Origin: Basidiobolus meristosporus CBS 931.73
Taxonomy: Eukaryota; Basidiobolomycota; Basidiobolomycetes; Basidiobolales; Basidiobolaceae
Assembly (NCBI GenBank): GCA_002104905.1
Contig: MCFE01000137.1
Coordinates: 62,001 to 126,000, forward strand
Reading direction: 5' to 3'
DNA length: 64,000 nt
Shown: positions 10,667 to 24,438 of the stretch, piece by piece
Position numbering within the stretch: the first letter of the stretch is position 1
Layout: the number at the start of each line of letters is the position of its first letter
Notes under the pieces: generated by a model
Told to the model about the DNA's origin: nothing
The model's database searches: none
The model's input: only the letters and a program-made list of their open reading frames with translations
Translations under genes and position numbers: made by a program

Positions 10667-12079
10667 AAGGGTATTATAGGAGCACTAGTGCTTGAGTTCA
10701 TAATGCCCCTACTTATGCTTGATGATGTGAATGTTGGTTGCAGAGTAGAGCCTAGGTCTATAGAGCTAGCTAACAAAATAGGTAAGCAGTGGGTGTTGGA
10801 GAAGTAACATCCATTCAGAAATTACTAACCCAATGTATAAGTTTCAAAAAGGAGCCATGCCTTCAGTGATGAGTAGATTTCCATCAAATAGCAATATTTG
10901 AGAGTATATTGCATGTTATGGTGCATTTGGGCAACACTCGCAAGATCAAGCAGTAATTTAGGTGCCCTATACTAGTAATTATTCCCTTTCAAGTTGGCAT
11001 CTATGCTATCAATCTTTGCAAATGGCTCATGGTAACTAAATGGAAGACCAGTGACCTGGAGGTGGTGAGAACAATTTTCATGGCAAATATGCACTATTAT
11101 TTGCATATGTAGGAGCTGCAGAGAATGGTGAGCTTTGTTCGATAAATGAAGTGCCTGCGATCCATTGTTCAACTTCAAAAGGGATATGAACTATCACGCC
11201 GCAAACCTTGACAATGGCATTGCTCCGGCGAGATATTATGCGCATGCCAATGGAGGTATCATGATCCGGCGTACAATGGGTTGCCAGTACAGGAAGTTGA
11301 AATTACACCATGCCTCCCCAAATTCGGAGTATCCGCCATGCAACAAACTCTATCTATCAATGCTTAGTGACGAGACACTGGCGCGAGTAGGATGTCGCAC
11401 TAATTGAGTTGTTACCAGCCTTATCTTGACCATTACCTAGCTTACTCTGGCATATTAGACTCCAGAACGTGGGCCTGTTCGTGGCGACGCATCAAGACAT
11501 TTCCTGTCACCGCTGCCGCGTGAAATCGCCTCCCGCAATCAGTGTCCCTGGACATATGCGTAACAAACACCCGGGTAGCTCGAGTCGTTACGCTAGTAAC
11601 CATCAGCCCTGCGTTGTTTCGGAATCGATTAGTCAAATGCTGTGACCTCAACTGAGCGAATGCGTGTCTCAAGTGAAATCGCCCACTTCGATCCCTTATC
11701 AACGACTCAGATGCAAGCTAGATGACTCCTTGAGTCAAGTATCTCCAGATTCAACTCAACCTCATGGGCATGGTCATCATTTGGTCGTTATTACCACTTG
11801 CATCAACCAGTTACCAATAAAAGCAACTCGCTTGATCACACTTCCATCCGTAAGCTCCTTGCCCAATAGAACCGTACGATAATGTACGTGATCTTTTTTT
11901 TATGAAACTTATTTCTTATTTCGTAAAGATTAGGAAAAATTCTGGATTAGCGACCTGTCATTTATGTGTTTAATACAGTGATTCTTTTCTAGGAGCTAAC
12001 CCATTTTATAGGAAGAATACCACTTTCCAAGCAACTCAAGTCTACCTTTCACCACAGTAGTCCCCATCAACAAGCTCCA
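10667..12079. other. Transition to unique sequence; no gene seen
   Basis: The AT-rich repeat zone gives way to more balanced composition near 11100. Short frames at 11165-11407 and 11442-11702 show no recognisable family. The last 100 or so bases are likely leader of the kinase gene. Confidence 0.4.
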
Positions 12080-13719
<1,640 letters not shown>

Positions 13720-14835
13720 TCCATTTTGCCATAGCCGCTCTACGATGAGTGCTCTGTACTTCTATCCGAAACGATTTTTCTCCTCGCCTTTCCCAATGAT
13801 TTGTATAGTGTTACATTCATCCCAACGGAAACTTGCTTTCCAGTGTTTCACTTGATCCCGGTTTCGATAATAATATACTCGCGCGCCTTTGTGTATCTGC
13901 GCAGAAAATCCCAGTCATGTGACAGGGCCTGTTGAGCCTAACCTAACCTATCCGTGATAGAGCTTTCTTGTCGGCGGGTGTACTTGATCTCCATCGAGAT
14001 TGAATGTTCATCCGGATCACGAGTAACCAGCGTGAATTTGTACCAATGCTTACCGTACTTGTAGGCAGAACTAGCCGCGTATCCAATCACGAAGCGTCCC
14101 TAGTGAGATTGCCCGGCAATCAGCCAATCAAGGCCTCGTTGCGGGCTCAAGAACCAGTTTGAGCTTAAACACCGACAGCAATGGCTGAGCCTGGATCATG
14201 TGATGGACTGTTGCCGAGATTTGAGAGACGATTCTGCAACAAGCATCCAATCTGTCGTGGAGGGTGCTATGACAACTTGACTGGGATGCATGACTGTCTA
14301 TTCCAGCAGCCAACGGGAGGAGAGCTGTTCCAATGTACATCAGACAATCCATTGCACTGTGAATAGGGGCTATAATTGAATGATACTGCGTAAGCCATTG
14401 ATAATTATTGGGGCGTCCATGTTTAAAACGCCATGTATCTGATCGATATAATTGAGACCAGAGTCGATGGATTTAGGAAAAGATGAACACTTGTGATGTG
14501 AATATATATATTGCATCAAAACATCTGATATTTGTGAACGAGTCGCAGGAAACAAAATGCATACATTATATTATCAACAAAGCCCATGTTGACTTGGATG
14601 GTGTCATTTCATCCTTATGAGGGATGTGGCACAATGTTATTACCTGAAACTTTCTTTACAGCCAAATATGCGTATTGCTAAAAACAGCCTCCCTTAATTT
14701 AAATTATTACCGATAAAAAACGAACGTTAATTAGTGTACCTTGCGATACAAAATAAAGCACCTTAACCAGATTGATTACTCGAGTTTTCAAGCTTATGCC
14801 TATTCCTCGAGTTTTGTCCACTGTTTGTACAAATA
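13720..14835. other. Intergenic region
   Basis: Kinase 3' region followed by promoter sequence of the PH gene. Overlapping short frames at 14128-14366 have no similarity I recognise. No RNA gene seen. Confidence 0.4.
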
Positions 14836-17372
14836 ATGTCAACGCCTGAGCAAGAAGAGGCGACTTCAGGTATCGCGAAGCCTCGAGGAAACACATCCAA
14901 GCCTTCCAAAAAGCTCTCACCCTTGATCCTTCCAGCAACTAACACCGCACACTCTTCTACTTCTGCTGATCAATCTCCCAGCCTCTCCTCTCCCAACTCA
15001 CCTCTGAGACGCTCCACGGCCTTTTACGGCAAAGGTAAGGAAAAAAGAAGACAGAGTTTCCTCGAAACAACCGTCACCTCGGTCCCAACCACCACCAGTC
15101 CAACAAAAGACCCTTCTCAAACTTCGCCACGGTTGAATACACCAAAAAAACCCCAAACTCTGGAAGGGCCCTCGTCCTCGAAAGTGGAATATGTGGAGGT
15201 TCTGAACGAGGTTTCTCATCCGTCCCGAGTGCCTGGGTTCAGCAACAACCTGGTCGACTATTTTGAGATTGACCCATCACTTCTGAAAAGTGAGTTTTCC
15301 GTCTTCTAGCGTTTGACCTATTCTCTGGTTGACTTTTATTCCCCATTCAAACAGAGAAGCAACCCCAGCCTCGTCTTAATACGAATAAGAAAAAGCGGAC
15401 CTTCTCTGGCACTACAGTCAAAGCCTACCCGCAGGTTCGTTCGTTCAGCGGAGGCGGTGCAGCCACACGAGCAACAAACATGTTTCACAATAAGCAATCG
15501 GGTCGAAGTATCTTTGAATCGGAATATCCTGGTGGGGAAGAGGGAACGAGCACATCAGCTGGTATCCGTTCTTCCGTATTATCTGGGGCTCAGCCTGGAA
15601 TTGCCGCTGCAATGTCCGATATTCCTTCGGACACCCCTCTCCTTCTCTCCGAAGAGGGAAAGCACAAGCGACAGTTACCAATGAATAGGCCTGAGGCGAA
15701 GGTCTCCAGAAACCATGGATTGTCCGCAATAGAGACCGATTCTACTCATTTTGGCCGACCCCGCACATCGATAGTCACATCCCAGGATGAGGCCCCTCCG
15801 TTTACCCCGACATTTGGCCCAGTACCCGTCAACACGGATGCAAATGATTGTAGAAACTCTTACAGAGTCTCGCGATATAGCAACCGTAGTTCGCTTCCTA
15901 GGCACCCATTTCGTGACACGTTTGGCTTCGACAAGCAACTGCTGAGCCCCGTTGATAGAGCCTCTCCGCTCAGAAACTCCATGATAGCAGGGGGCCCGAG
16001 CACTGCGGACCTGGAGCTCAGCACATATCCTCAACGCGTGTCCTCTCTTCAGAATCTCCACAAGGAGCTGAATAAGGAACGGCTGTCGTTGCTGGGCGAG
16101 ATCAGTGAGCTGAAGAGAATCAGCAGGTATGCTGAAGACGGTGGTGGGGAAGAGTTCATCCAGAAGATCCAGCATGCTGAGAATCGTATAGGAACATTCG
16201 AGCACTTGATCGAGCAAGCGCAAAAGAGCATCCAAAGCTCATCGGAACTTACCCCGGAGGTAGATAGGGGAAAGAATTTCGACAGGAGAGCGATCCACGG
16301 AAATCACCGCCTCGTACATCCGGACCAACAGTCCAGTAGTTCCTCCGAACCAAACGATGAGAGTATGAGTGTTGACATGTACATACCGTACACCATACCC
16401 GAGACCAGGATCTCACTTCCTAATTACGCATACTCGCGAATCCAGCCGCTACTGCTCGATGATACTCCAGTGTTCAAGAGTGCTCTATACAAGCTAGGGA
16501 GCAATCGCAAGTGGCAAAAGAGAGAGTTTCGTATTGATGGGTTTATGCTGGTCTGTCTTGAGAAGAAGAAAATCAAGGTTGAGCCAAAGACCGTCATTCT
16601 GGCCAAATATTCAACGGCAAATGGGTTGCAAAGTGATCCCGGGCTTCGAAGGCACTTCTATCCAACAAGCCCACCTTTGCCACATATATCGCATCCCTTG
16701 GTTGCAACCGCATCGTCGGTCGAGGACAACACTGGTGTCGACCAGTATGTCGATTACTACCAACCGCCGAAATGGGTCATCCCATTAAGTGACATCTTGG
16801 CTGTCACTCTGTTGGCGCGCAACGGTTTCAAGGTCAGAAAGTGCTTCGCCATTCATACAGCCGAGCGCAAGTATATCCTTCGAGCAGAGACGGAGATGGA
16901 AACTGCTTGCTGGGTATATCTGTTGAAACGCATGGCAATCAACCGATATCACGAAATCAACCTGTTGGAATACAACCCACGGTCGCCCTCCATTCAGGCC
17001 AATTCTTCAGTCCACGTGAATCCTACAAATGACAAGAGTGCGCAACACCACGACACCAAGACGGGCAGAGAAGTGGTACTTGATCAATGGCGCACGACGG
17101 TGAACGAGCTGGTTCAACGCGAACCTAGCCTACGGCACTCACTCCACGCGGATACACAGCTTTCCCTTTCTCCCCCACGCCATCGAGGACCTCGAAATAA
17201 TCTAAATACACCGAGTGCAGCCGCCTCACATAGATCCCATATATCCAAAGAGAACACCTCCTCCGCTTCTGGCAGTATGCAGCGGCGCAAGCCTTTGCCA
17301 ATTCCGCCCATGCGCCCTAGCTCCTCCCCTATTATTAATCCACTCCGCATCGTCAATCAAAGTGAGGCCTGA
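14836..17372 (+). CDS. PH-domain protein, serine/proline-rich
   Basis: Two exons, 14836-15289 and 15355-17372, joined across a 65-bp GT-AG intron, give 823 aa. The N-terminal ~350 residues are low-complexity and rich in Ser, Thr, Pro and basic residues. A coiled-coil-like stretch lies near 390-450 (SSLQNLHKELNKERLSLL onward). A pleckstrin-homology-like domain spans about 520-690: it begins FKSALYKLGSNRKWQKREF, includes a long loop (SDPGLRRHF... to DQYVDYYQPPKW) and ends in a helix with the conserved Trp (METACWVYLLKRM). PH domains bind phosphoinositides or proteins at membranes, so a cortical or membrane scaffold is likely. The tail is again disordered (SPPRHRGP, RRKPLPIPPMRP). I cannot name an orthologue. 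Confidence 0.8.
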
Positions 17373-18202
17373 GCTCACATCGTAAAGCAGAACGCTCTAA
17401 TAACTCTAACTAATGCGCCGTTGACTCTACTCCAAGCATCTCACCATCACCCCCCCCACGAAAACACATTTAACCAATGTAAATACCTGAAAAATTAACC
17501 CCCTCTCCGTTCTAGGAAACCAACCCATTGCTGAATATAAATAAATAGGATCTGCTTTGATCAATACTCCGTTATGTAAATATTGCTACATCAGCTGGAC
17601 CTGTGCCAAGATAGTCATGTGAAAGTCGTCTCGTGCTCATGGAAACATCCAAGCGCAAATGAGCCGCCTCGCTATCTGAAGCCGGCCCGCCTAGTAAGCA
17701 TCGTGCGCCGCACCGAGGCTGTACCTTTGCGCAACCGGCGATGGTATGCTGGATAGCGTGACATTAATTTACAATTAGCGGGTGGTCCTATAGGACATTC
17801 AGTAGGACAAGCTCGACACATCACAGTTGGGCCGACCAAAACATCCAACAATATGATCATGTGCCAAACCCATCCCGCCCATTTGTATAGTTATCAAATA
17901 ATCCCAAAGATGGACCTGAGCCCATTTGCGGATGCTGAGGTACCACGAGATTTGCCTTTGTGGGCATCAGGGCGCATTAGATGAATTAACCTTAGAGCCT
18001 CGTTTGCTACCGAACCTCCACGAAAAGACTTGACTAGGTAATCGCTGGTGTGACAATTATTATTCTACAGTTCCATTCGGAAATACATGATTTATTGGAT
18101 CGGTTCTGAACTATGGGAGAGGTTGTTCCACAATGGCAGGATATCGTGCTCATCCAGCACCAGATGCCACGGAAAAAAGACCAAGGGGGGCTCACTAGAT
18201 GG
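17373..18202. other. Intergenic, convergent gene ends
   Basis: The PH gene and the velvet gene point towards each other here. No coding or RNA feature is supported. Confidence 0.4.
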
Positions 18203-18841
18203 TCATCCTTGCTCCTCGTCCTCTAGCAGACTGGGCTTCAGTAGCGTACGTCGAGTTGGCACTCTGATGCCCTGTTTTATAAACTGTTTGGTGAGTTTGG
18301 TTGGCTCGCAGCCTCCTGGGAAATTCTTTGCGGAGTAGACGGTGAAGGGGCTGGAGAAGATTCTCGCCAGCACCAAGGAGGAGCTGTTGGAGCTGTTCTG
18401 AGAAAGATCGATAAACGAGAATCGCAGAGTGAAACGACCCTCCGTCCTCACCGACAGGTCCGGAAAAATGAAAAAGATCCCCGCTTTCCCATTGGTGTCT
18501 GATAAATAATACGCCGAGGATATCAGCGAGCCAAGGAGGTTACGTACATGGTGTGGTGCGTCGAGGGAGATTACTTTGATGCGCGGTAACGATGTGGCAG
18601 ATGTGATTGCTAAGGGATTCACTACTAACGAGCAGTTTTCTGAACAATCCTCAGACCATAGATCCACATGAATCGAGAAGAATGTCAGATCCACTGGGTT
18701 ACTCTGCATTGCCTGCCCCCTGTCATCAAGCAGGGTTAGCTTCACTATCGGTGGTGGATCTATTGATCTTCGTTTATCTCCAAAGCCACTCATGTGCGCC
18801 TGAACTGGTTGCTGGACCACTTCCAGTAGATACTTGGGCAT
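18203..18841 (-). CDS. Velvet-domain developmental regulator
   Basis: An intronless 212-aa protein starts at the ATG at 18841 and is essentially a lone velvet domain. Diagnostic segments in order: YLLEVVQQPVQAHMSGFG, DPPPIVKL, the central VDLWSEDCSEN, then VRNLLGSLISSAYYL, DLSVRTEGRFTLRFSFIDL, FTVYSAKNFPG and the closing KQFIKQGIRVPTRR. Velvet proteins are fungal NF-kB-like DNA-binding factors that form dimers and couple light and development to secondary metabolism. The residue before GFG is Ser where many members have Cys. The domain fills the protein, so VelB- or VosA-type identity cannot be decided. It converges with the PH gene. Confidence 0.92.
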   Translation of the reverse strand: MPKYLLEVVQQPVQAHMSGFGDKRRSIDPPPIVKLTLLDDRGQAMQSNPVDLTFFSIHVDLWSEDCSENCSLVVNPLAITSATSLPRIKVISLDAPHHVRNLLGSLISSAYYLSDTNGKAGIFFIFPDLSVRTEGRFTLRFSFIDLSQNSSNSSSLVLARIFSSPFTVYSAKNFPGGCEPTKLTKQFIKQGIRVPTRRTLLKPSLLEDEEQG

Positions 18842-20549
18842 CAAGTGGTGTGATTCTATACTCGACTAGTAGATACAAAACAGCGACGGGCAAGACTAAA
18901 AGAAAGAGGTAGTTGGGAGGGGTAATCTAGCACCTATCGGCTCTGCTGACGAAAAGATATGGCTGTGTTATCTGGCATTGAAGGATCGCCAGGTCTTATA
19001 TATCACGAGGCGCGGATTGAGCGACGATCATTGGAGAGCCCCCGCTGGAATATTCAATTAGGTTTCTCGCCATACCGTCTTCCCCCTCCCAAAAATGCCT
19101 ACCTTCTTTATACAGGAATGGAAATGAGCACTTTTCGTCGATACCAAAAACAAACACTTGCAGGTGACTCATTTGGAGATCAACTGGTTCAAGGCAGGAT
19201 ACCTATTCTTTGACTATTTGGCGCGAAAAAGCGACTGCAGTCTCGATACAAGTCAACGGCAACCCACGATGGGATCACAATTAAGGGGTTTCACCAAAAG
19301 TGGCATTCCTCTATGATTATCCTATCCATCGATTCTATTTAACTAAATGTGTGTTAAGCCATTCACATCCAACGCCCTATGTCCAAGGCTCGATATGGAT
19401 AGCAATTGGTATACTCCATGGATGTCTCTTTAGTCCAATGCTACTTACGTTTGGACGACGCTGTCCCTTATCCGTCTCCCCACCATAGTTTGCAATTAAG
19501 CTTTCCGTACACCAATCGCCATGTTTGTATATTTCGGACAACACAGTCTGAGTATCGGTATGGATCCTCCAAATATGGGGGCAATGATGCTATTAGGCTT
19601 ACCGAAATTTCTGCAATTGCTTGGTTGGTGTCGTTGGCAAGATGCTAGAATCACTGATGCTGCAAGTAGCACAGATCTATGGTTGATTTTAGCCTTTGCA
19701 TGTAGGCAAATTACCCCGAATGCAAAAATGGGTTGATCCGAAGTATATGCCATATTAGGGAATTGGTGTCAACCTGAATTCGAGCCATCATGGCGTGAGT
19801 TCCTGGTGAGAAAACAGCAGGCGTATTTCCGCCAAGTCGTCAACCCCAAACCATTGCTACCTCACTGCCTTTTGGCGCCGCTCATTTCGGCACCAGTGCT
19901 TCTACCCATATGAACTATGGAGCAACTGTCGCCAAGCCACATTCACCCACCTAGATGGAGTGATCAAAGTTAACACACCAGATGATCTTTCAATTTCTCC
20001 CAGCAGGATCAATGGAAAACCGTGCACGGATATATCTACTTCCATGCAGCGACCACACAGAAATGGAATGTTTGGCGGGATGTTCTTGGACCGCAAATCA
20101 TCATACGGCAGTTGACAAGCACTTGGCTATAGTTGATCCAGAAAAAGGTTTGTATTTTTCTCCCCGTTGGTGCATCTTGGGAATTTTGATTATCAATACT
20201 CTCCCATATTCGATGGCCACGGTCACTCCATTTCACCTCCAATAGAGCTACCAAGCGCAATGCCATGGATACCGCCGATACTGGGTGCGATAGATCGCAG
20301 CCTCCTCCACAGTCGTCACAAACCATTCCCCTCGCTTTCCCTTGGGGCTGCTGATGAATATCGCCAACGCTGTCGCTAGCTGTTCAGGGGTGAACTGGCC
20401 GTCCAAACAACCACCACCAATCCCTTGGTTTGTGACATCTACTGCTACAGACGTAATCAAATAGCCATATTTAATTTCTGGGCACGTGAAGCAGCTCTTA
20501 AATAGCTGAATGGTTCATAGGCCGGATGTTTAACTAAGCTTTTGGGGCA
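18842..20549. other. Intergenic, possible decayed gene
   Basis: No confident gene. Overlapping minus-strand frames at 20036-20460 (including LDGQFTPEQLATALAIF) have protein-like composition but stop quickly and match no family I know. They could be a small gene with unrecognised introns or a relic. Confidence 0.3.
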
Positions 20550-21173
20550 ATGAGACTTGGCATCCAAACAACCGTTCTGCTGTGCCTGGCAGGCCTTGGC
20601 CAAGGGGTAGGAGTTATCTCAGAGCCGGATACTGACGACATAACCTACATGTCGCTGACCATCAATGCCACTTTGGCCAAACACCCATGCGCTTTCTCTC
20701 CGTTTGGTGCCGCAATTGTAAATAAGCAAACCCGTGAAATCCTTTGTTTTGGGTTCAACAACGCCAATGGGAATCCTACCTGGCATGGCGAAATGGAGGC
20801 CCTTAACAATTGTTCTGCTCTGTTCCCAGGAAACGGATTGAACAGCGCTTTCTGGAAAAAACTAACCTTGTACACTACTGGTGAGCCGTGCCCTATGTGT
20901 CAGGCAGCCATTCTGTGGGCACGTATAGGAAGGGTGGTATACTCCACCTCCATCGCAACGTTAACTCGACTGGGTTGGTCGCAAATCCAGGTCACCAGCC
21001 TAGAGCTTTCCAATAAGGCCACTGCCGGTCACTTTAAGCCACTCGAGATAATACCTGCATTACTACACGAGAATACGGATCACTTATTCGCTTGGCAATA
21101 TGACACCCATTCACCTTGTCCTTCAGGCTGTCTTCGTAGAAACGATATCTGTGTACCCAGCACAAGCACATAG
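20550..21173 (+). CDS. Secreted cytidine/deoxycytidylate deaminase-fold protein
   Basis: Single exon, 207 aa. Residues 1-20 (MRLGIQTTVLLCLAGLGQGV) form a clear signal peptide. The rest is a zinc deaminase domain: TWHGEMEAL supplies His79 and Glu81, and PCPMC supplies zinc ligands Cys114 and Cys117. PFGAAIV and FGFN are the usual substrate-side segments. The class deaminates nucleobases, nucleosides or tRNA adenosine. The PCPMC spacing and the ~200-residue size fit the CMP/dCMP, guanine and tRNA deaminase branch more than short cytidine deaminases. Gly80 stands where HAE is usual. Two glycosylation sequons (Asn39, Asn87) and a Cys-containing tail (CPSGCLRRNDIC) fit secretion. Substrate is unknown. 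Confidence 0.85.
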   Translation: MRLGIQTTVLLCLAGLGQGVGVISEPDTDDITYMSLTINATLAKHPCAFSPFGAAIVNKQTREILCFGFNNANGNPTWHGEMEALNNCSALFPGNGLNSAFWKKLTLYTTGEPCPMCQAAILWARIGRVVYSTSIATLTRLGWSQIQVTSLELSNKATAGHFKPLEIIPALLHENTDHLFAWQYDTHSPCPSGCLRRNDICVPSTST

Positions 21174-21533
21174 TAGTACGGAGACATTGATGAATCATCC
21201 AGTAGTTTCTATACAACATGAGCTCAACCAAAAGCTACTTGTGGAGCGTTCACATTCACACTAGAATCAATATATAAATCGGACTAGGTTGCATGTGATC
21301 CATCTTGTACCTAGTGGTATTGGATTTTTTCTTAGACATGTATCCACTTTGGATCTAGAATACCACGTCTCGTTGAGGCCTTAGGTAACCATGGAAACTA
21401 TGGTGGTGGTACCGTGACGGGTGTAGTAATCAGCCAGCTTGATGCCGGCTAATGGTATGCAAACCCACGCTTCCCCCGCCTTTTAAGCAAGCGCTTCGCT
21501 GCTGCTGCCTTGATATCCAAGCAACCTATCACT

Positions 21534-22434
21534 ATGTGCCCCATAAGCACCCAAGCCATCAAAAGCCAGCCTCACCCTTCTCAGATCGCCGATAGCTCTT
21601 TCTCCGTGAAGAGTAGCATACCACAGGGAACATCCAAGGGCTCTCCTGTGAAGAGTGGGCCGGAAATGATCACCGTATTTACTGATCCCATCAACTTCAA
21701 CGTCAAGCACCCGCTCAACAATTCTTGGACCCTATGGTACGATAGCCGAGGGAAAAAAACCAACCAATCCAGTTGGTCTCAATGCCTACGGGAAGTGGTC
21801 TCTTTTAATACAGTCGAGGACTTCTGGGGGTAAGAGAGTTCATTGCACCTTACACCCCAAAGACATCCGACTCACAACATCCCTAGAGCCTACAATAATC
21901 TTACAAGAGTAAGTAATCTGGCACCCGGCTCCAACTACCACCTTTTCAAAGAAAACATAAAGCCAATGTGGGAGGACGCTGCCAACTCGGAAGGCGGCAA
22001 ATGGGTGATACAGTTTTCGAGAAAAGCGGGGGAGGAAATCAACCACCTATGGCTCCATTCTGTATGGCAACCAAAGACTGCATCCCATGTATGTAGAAGT
22101 GTTTACTAACCTGCCGTGAACAGATTTTGTGTTGCATAGGAGAGACATTTTTATACGAGGACCAGATTTCTGGTGTGGTCGTGTCGGTTCGCAAGGGATT
22201 CTACAGACTCGCGCTTTGGACGCGCACCTCAGACGATAGGCAGATTTGTGAAGCCATCTGGTATCCATTATCATGATCGTGATCTTGTTGCCTCCTATAT
22301 TGACTGTATTAACCGTTTTCAGCTCGCATCTGAAGGTGTCGCTGAACCTTTCGTCTCAACAACAGCTGGAATTTCAAACCCATGCAGATGCTACTCACGG
22401 AGGGTTATTTAATAAAGGACGATATGTTGTATAA
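21534..22434 (+). CDS. eIF4E: Translation initiation factor eIF4E (cap-binding)
   Basis: Four exons, 21534-21829, 21887-22061, 22124-22260 and 22323-22434, give 239 aa. The first ATG in frame is used. The protein binds the mRNA m7G cap and eIF4G. Cap-binding and partner residues are visible: HPLNNSWTLWY, the Trp in NQSSWSQ (human W56 equivalent), VEDFWGAYNN (W73, eIF4G side), PMWEDAAN (W102/E103), and LALWTR (W166). The C-terminal end LEFQTHADATHGG matches the family. The three introns are 57-62 bp. The N-terminal tail is short and Ser/Pro-rich. Nothing suggests a pseudogene. Confidence 0.93.
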
Positions 22435-22854
22435 AGCTATAGCCAGAGGTGCCATCCTAGATTGTGCTGAATGGGATGCTTTGCCACTTTCCTGTTACGT
22501 TTCTGATTCACCACGAGGCGCCCGAAACCCCTTCTTTCATGGAACATAGAGATCGACGCTGGCCAGTATGTCTTCTAGTATGAGTGGCGGTAATCGTCAA
22601 GGATATGAAGCATTTCCTATGCGGGCCCAATCACTCATCAACCACATACTCCACGTGCCTAAAGTAGCCTCTCAAAGCACGCAAGGTTTTTTTCCATTGG
22701 GGAGTAATCACCAATAAATTTTCTAGTCACAAATCCACTCAGTTACCAAGAGAATTGGAATCTGGTTCGTCGGAAATTTTTTTTATCAGATCAGTGGCCT
22801 ATAAATCATGGCTGCTGGAAGGATGAGCCAGTTGGTTAAGTGGATAGACATTAA
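22435..22854 (+). other. Leader/intergenic region with tRNA-like segment
   Basis: Between eIF4E and the DUS gene. The last ~40 bases hold TGGTTAAGTGG, a perfect match to an RNA polymerase III A box and to a tRNA D-arm; a B-box-like AGTTCAAGTCC follows just inside the coding region. No acceptor stem can be formed, so this is not an intact tRNA gene. Confidence 0.45.
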
Positions 22855-24039
22855 ATGGACCGCAAGTTCAAGTCCCCGTTAGAGTTGTTTGAGGAGAAGA
22901 AGGTGGTCAACATTTGCGCACCTATGGTGCGCTATTCGAAGCTACCTTTTCGTGAGTTGGTCCGAGAGTAAGTGGCATGGAGACTCTAGTGGGTTTCGGC
23001 TTTCGATAATGACTTTGGCTCGACAGGTATAACTGCGATCTCACTTACACTCCGATGATTCTCGCCGACGTCTTCAAAAACTCCAACTATGCTAGAGAGT
23101 GTGATTTCACCACCAACGAGAAGGACAACCCTGTCATTATCCAATTCGCTGCTACCAACGCAACCGATTTGGCGGATGCTGCCGAGCTGGCTGCACCTTT
23201 TGTGAGTGGGGTTGATCTTAATTGTGGCTGCGCCCAAAAATGGGCCATTAATGAAGGAATCGGATCCTACTTGATGGAGCATCCGGAACTCGTGCGGGAC
23301 ATGGTAAGACAAACCAAAAATCGAGTCAACATTCCATGCTCCATTAAGATTCGCGCCCACAAAGACTTGAGGTTGGCTTTACAAATATATATACATGAGT
23401 ACCTGTGAAGTGCTTGGTTAACTTCTGATTGCAGACAAACAGTGGAATTCGCCAAACGGGCGGAAAGTGTGGGTGTGGATTTCATCACAGTGCACGGTAG
23501 AACCAGGAGGCAGAAATCCTCCGAGCCAGTAAACTTGGAGGCCATCAAGCTGGTGAAGGAGTCAGCAAGCGTGCCAATTGTCGCGAACGGTGATATCTTT
23601 AGCAGAGAGGACGCAGAGCATATCGCGGAATATACCAAAGTCGACGGTAAATTTGGATAGAAACCTTGCTCCCTTAGAACCTGAACTCACCTTTTTGAAG
23701 GGGTCATGGCTGCTAGAGGAATTTTGCACAACCCCGCTCTGTTTGCTCATGAGGAAGTAGATCCTTGGGACTACATCAAGAAATACATCGAGTTAGCCCT
23801 GGGTTACGGAACCAATTTCTTCATTTTCCATCATCACCTGATGTTCATGTTTGAGGGAGTGATGAGTAATGCTGGTAAGTCCCCGCAGCAATCTCAACTT
23901 TATCGGCGCACGTGTTCTAAAGTCCTCTACAGAAAGGAAAACATTCAACACTCTTTCGAGCATATCGGCAGTTCTTGACCATCTGCGCGACTATTACGGC
24001 TTGGAGGTAACCCCTCCCTCAAGATCACCTTCCTTGTAA
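22855..24039 (+). CDS. DUS4: tRNA dihydrouridine synthase, Dus4-type
   Basis: Five exons, 22855-22967, 23027-23371, 23435-23646, 23701-23874 and 23933-24039, give 316 aa. The enzyme reduces uridine to dihydrouridine in the tRNA D-loop using FMN and NADPH; Dus4 acts at positions 20a/20b. Landmarks: NICAPMVRYSKLPFR, YTPMILADVFK, VIIQFAATN, DLNCGCAQKWA with the catalytic cysteine, SIKIRAHKD, TVHGRTR, PIVANGDI, GVMAARGILHNPALF and the final VLDHLRDYYGLE. The residue after the catalytic NCGC is Ala where Pro is usual. The C-terminus could instead splice at 24007 to a further exon. An earlier ATG (22823) runs into a stop, which fixes the start. Confidence 0.9.
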
Positions 24040-24438
24040 CTCCAGCATGTGACACCTCTCCTCCAGCCACAAGATACCATCTCATGTGGTGGAAACCATT
24101 GCCAAGATTGAATGCCCACATAGATCCTAGTGATACTTTCATCGTTAATTTAATCCGAGTCATTGAATTGGGATGGTCTGTTGTTAGCCCAGAACACACA
24201 CGTTTCAACGTGACCATCGACCTCATTGAGAGACCAATCCCCAAATAAACCATCACACTAACTGGATATTTCACATTCCCAATCAAGGCTAAACCACAAA
24301 ACATGCTTTCACATACCCACGCCTCACCGGCGAATCTTTGTTCTCATGCTTTTCCAGCCCATGAATTTTCACCAATACCATAATGAGATTTTGGGCTGGG
24401 TTATCTGATTAATCCTGTGATAAGTTTACCATTAACAA

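Noticed and set aside
20036-20460. Minus-strand gene upstream of the deaminase
   Set aside because: Two overlapping short frames with stops, no domain recognised and no convincing splice structure.
22822-22882. tRNA gene with A and B boxes
   Set aside because: No acceptor stem pairs across the segment and the B-box part is coding sequence of the Dus4 gene; kept only as a tRNA-like observation.
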